From Sphingobacteriia bacterium 24-36-13 (GTDB lineage Bacteria > Bacteroidota > Bacteroidia > Chitinophagales > Chitinophagaceae): a stretch of 64,000 nt of DNA. The stretch covers positions 1 to 64,000 of the forward strand of contig NCHN01000010.1 of NCBI GenBank assembly GCA_002281875.1, written 5' to 3'. The notes below the pieces were generated by a model that saw only the letters and a list, made by a program, of their open reading frames with translations, was not told where the DNA came from and searched no databases. A program made the position numbers and the translations under genes. Of the stretch, positions 62,895 through 64,000 are shown piece after piece. Each line of letters begins with the position of its first letter. Position 1 is the first letter of the stretch.

Positions 62895-64000
62895 TTATAA
62901 CTTGAATCCAAAAGTAAGCATGATGCTTCCTCTGCTTCCTGTTTGCTCGGCAAAAGTATTGGGCTTATCATTCAATCGATAGGCGAACACTGCGTCTTTG
63001 TTCATGATATGCGAATAAGATAAGTCTATAAACATTCCCTTATTTCTATACCCCAAACCACCAGTGCCAATTACCCTGCTGGCTTTTAATGCTTCATCTT
63101 GGTAAGGGCTTCCATAGTAAGCCGCTCCAAGCCTAAACATAATGGTATTAAATTTTAATTCACCCCCAATTCTTGCATTGATATTGCCTTTGTAATTATC
63201 AATAATGGCTTCATTTAATGCGGTATAGTAGTTGCGGAAACCTGCGTCAGATGCATTCTCTCCTGCAACAGCAAATCTTGCTCCTTTATAATGTACATAT
63301 TCTATATCTGCACTAATAAATCCTTTTTGTAAACGAGTGTCGTTGATTTCTCGGAACACATAACTAAAGCTACCAATAGCTCTCCATGGTGTTGTAATAT
63401 TGTATTTACTGGTGCCTGCTCTACCACTGTTTAAATTATCACTACTTTCTGAACGTTGTCCTGCATAAGTTTCTGTATTAGCAACAAGCGAAGAACGAAT
63501 GCGATCGGTCATAGTGAAAATTTGCGGACTATGAAATGCAAAGCCAATTCTTACAAATGGGGTAGGCTTATAAATAGTTCCCAATTTTACACCTATACCA
63601 GCACCTTGAGAGGAATAGCTTTCTTTGTATTCAAAAAAACTAAACTGATTGGTAGGATCGTTGGTTGCATCCCTTTCACTGTAAACCAATTCACGATTGT
63701 ACTTTACAATTGGAATATTAAAGCTACCTCCCACATACAATTTGTCGGCCATATTACCTGCAAATCCAATGGCAATTTCATTGTATCCACCAGTTGTTCT
63801 TGCATTATATGATTGATTTACACCTGTTGAAATGGGGACTAAACTTTGATAACCTGCTACTGCACCACCAATCCCACTTAATGTGTCTACTAAAAATGTT
63901 CTAAATGCAAGTGATGATCCAAATATATAATTACTTAATGCAGCATTGGTGTCTGCTCTATCTCGAGTTAATTCTTCTAAATATTTTTCGGTAAACGAAC
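62895..64000 (-). CDS. OmpP1/FadL-like outer-membrane protein, 5' end outside the window
   Basis: The frame is open from the stop at 62895 to the window end, so the start lies beyond 64000. At least 367 residues are present. Segments such as GSSLAFRTFLVDTLSG, IAIGFAGNMADKLYVGGSFN and VRIGFAFHSPQIFTM have the alternating pattern of barrel strands, and the C-terminus IMLTFGFKL ends in a hydrophobic residue as barrels do. The order of segments resembles the OmpP1/FadL transport family. A start at the Met at 63752 would cut through a continuous frame and is unlikely. Confidence 0.78.
   Translation of the reverse strand, partial: SFTEKYLEELTRDRADTNAALSNYIFGSSLAFRTFLVDTLSGIGGAVAGYQSLVPISTGVNQSYNARTTGGYNEIAIGFAGNMADKLYVGGSFNIPIVKYNRELVYSERDATNDPTNQFSFFEYKESYSSQGAGIGVKLGTIYKPTPFVRIGFAFHSPQIFTMTDRIRSSLVANTETYAGQRSESSDNLNSGRAGTSKYNITTPWRAIGSFSYVFREINDTRLQKGFISADIEYVHYKGARFAVAGENASDAGFRNYYTALNEAIIDNYKGNINARIGGELKFNTIMFRLGAAYYGSPYQDEALKASRVIGTGGLGYRNKGMFIDLSYSHIMNKDAVFAYRLNDKPNTFAEQTGSRGSIMLTFGFKL

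Noticed and set aside
1-64000. CRISPR arrays, tRNA, rRNA, insertion sequences, prophage or integron genes
   Set aside because: No regularly spaced repeats, no tRNA-like cloverleaf in the short intergenic gaps, and no transposase or integrase motifs were seen by eye.

Overview
The window looks like chromosome of a free-living, aerobic to microaerobic member of the Bacteroidota. The family Chitinophagaceae (Sediminibacterium-like) is my best guess; that placement is inference from gene content, not a search result. The evidence is: AT-rich DNA with Bacteroidota-type -7 promoter elements (TAnnTTTG) and few Shine-Dalgarno sequences; GLPGLI, GSCFA and head-GIN (DUF2807) proteins; a fused cbb3 oxidase CcoN-CcoO; and a TonB-receptor-like outer-membrane barrel with a carboxypeptidase-regulatory domain. 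No rRNA, tRNA, CRISPR array, insertion sequence, integrase or phage gene was seen. Genes are tightly packed and no gene-free gap exceeds 300 bp. The longest is 52269-52540, an AT-rich divergent region.

Layout. 1-929: 3' part of metK with an apparent frameshift. 1001-4714: small membrane protein, Nudix hydrolase, rlmB, HMG-CoA lyase-like gene, GSCFA protein. 4698-7298 (minus): TraB/GumN-like protein, ogt, CsaA-like protein, SirB1-type transglutaminase-like protein. 7503-12210: fatty-acid desaturase converging on topA, then an alpha/beta hydrolase. 12304-15029: ferredoxin, iscX, kdsC-like phosphatase, UbiA prenyltransferase, maf. 15084-18304: OsmC protein, a barrel-like unknown, lipA, phosphodiester glycosidase. 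18264-27076: glucose/glucan block, with a ROK kinase and FHS sugar transporter divergent from glgA, glgC, an SLC45-like transporter and a periplasmic GH13 enzyme; glgB lies apart at 40846. 27116-37194: respiratory block with an FNR-like regulator, a hemerythrin/RIC-like protein and ccoI-ccoS-ccoNO-ccoQ-ccoP-ccoG-ccoH-safE. 37225-40741 (minus): outer-membrane barrel plus GLPGLI protein. 40846-52268: glgB, GIN protein, orphan histidine kinase, coiled-coil membrane protein, holA, ribF, purM-like gene, ftsE and two glycosyltransferases. 52541-64000: smc, prfC, DUF389 protein, M61 peptidase lacking a PDZ domain, a lipoprotein with a small partner, rimO, and the 3' part of an OmpP1/FadL-like gene that runs off the window.

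How the genes work together. The glucan block gives a coherent route: the secreted GH13 enzyme trims maltodextrins, two MFS transporters import the sugars, the ROK kinase phosphorylates glucose, and GlgC, GlgA and GlgB store it as glycogen. The respiratory block is a complete cbb3 oxidase assembly unit. Just downstream of its FNR-like regulator is a 24-bp perfect palindrome whose centre matches the FNR core (TGAT-N4-ATCA). It lies upstream of the RIC-like gene and the oxidase genes. This makes an oxygen- or NO-responsive regulon the most interesting testable unit here. No obviously new multi-gene defence or mobile system was found.
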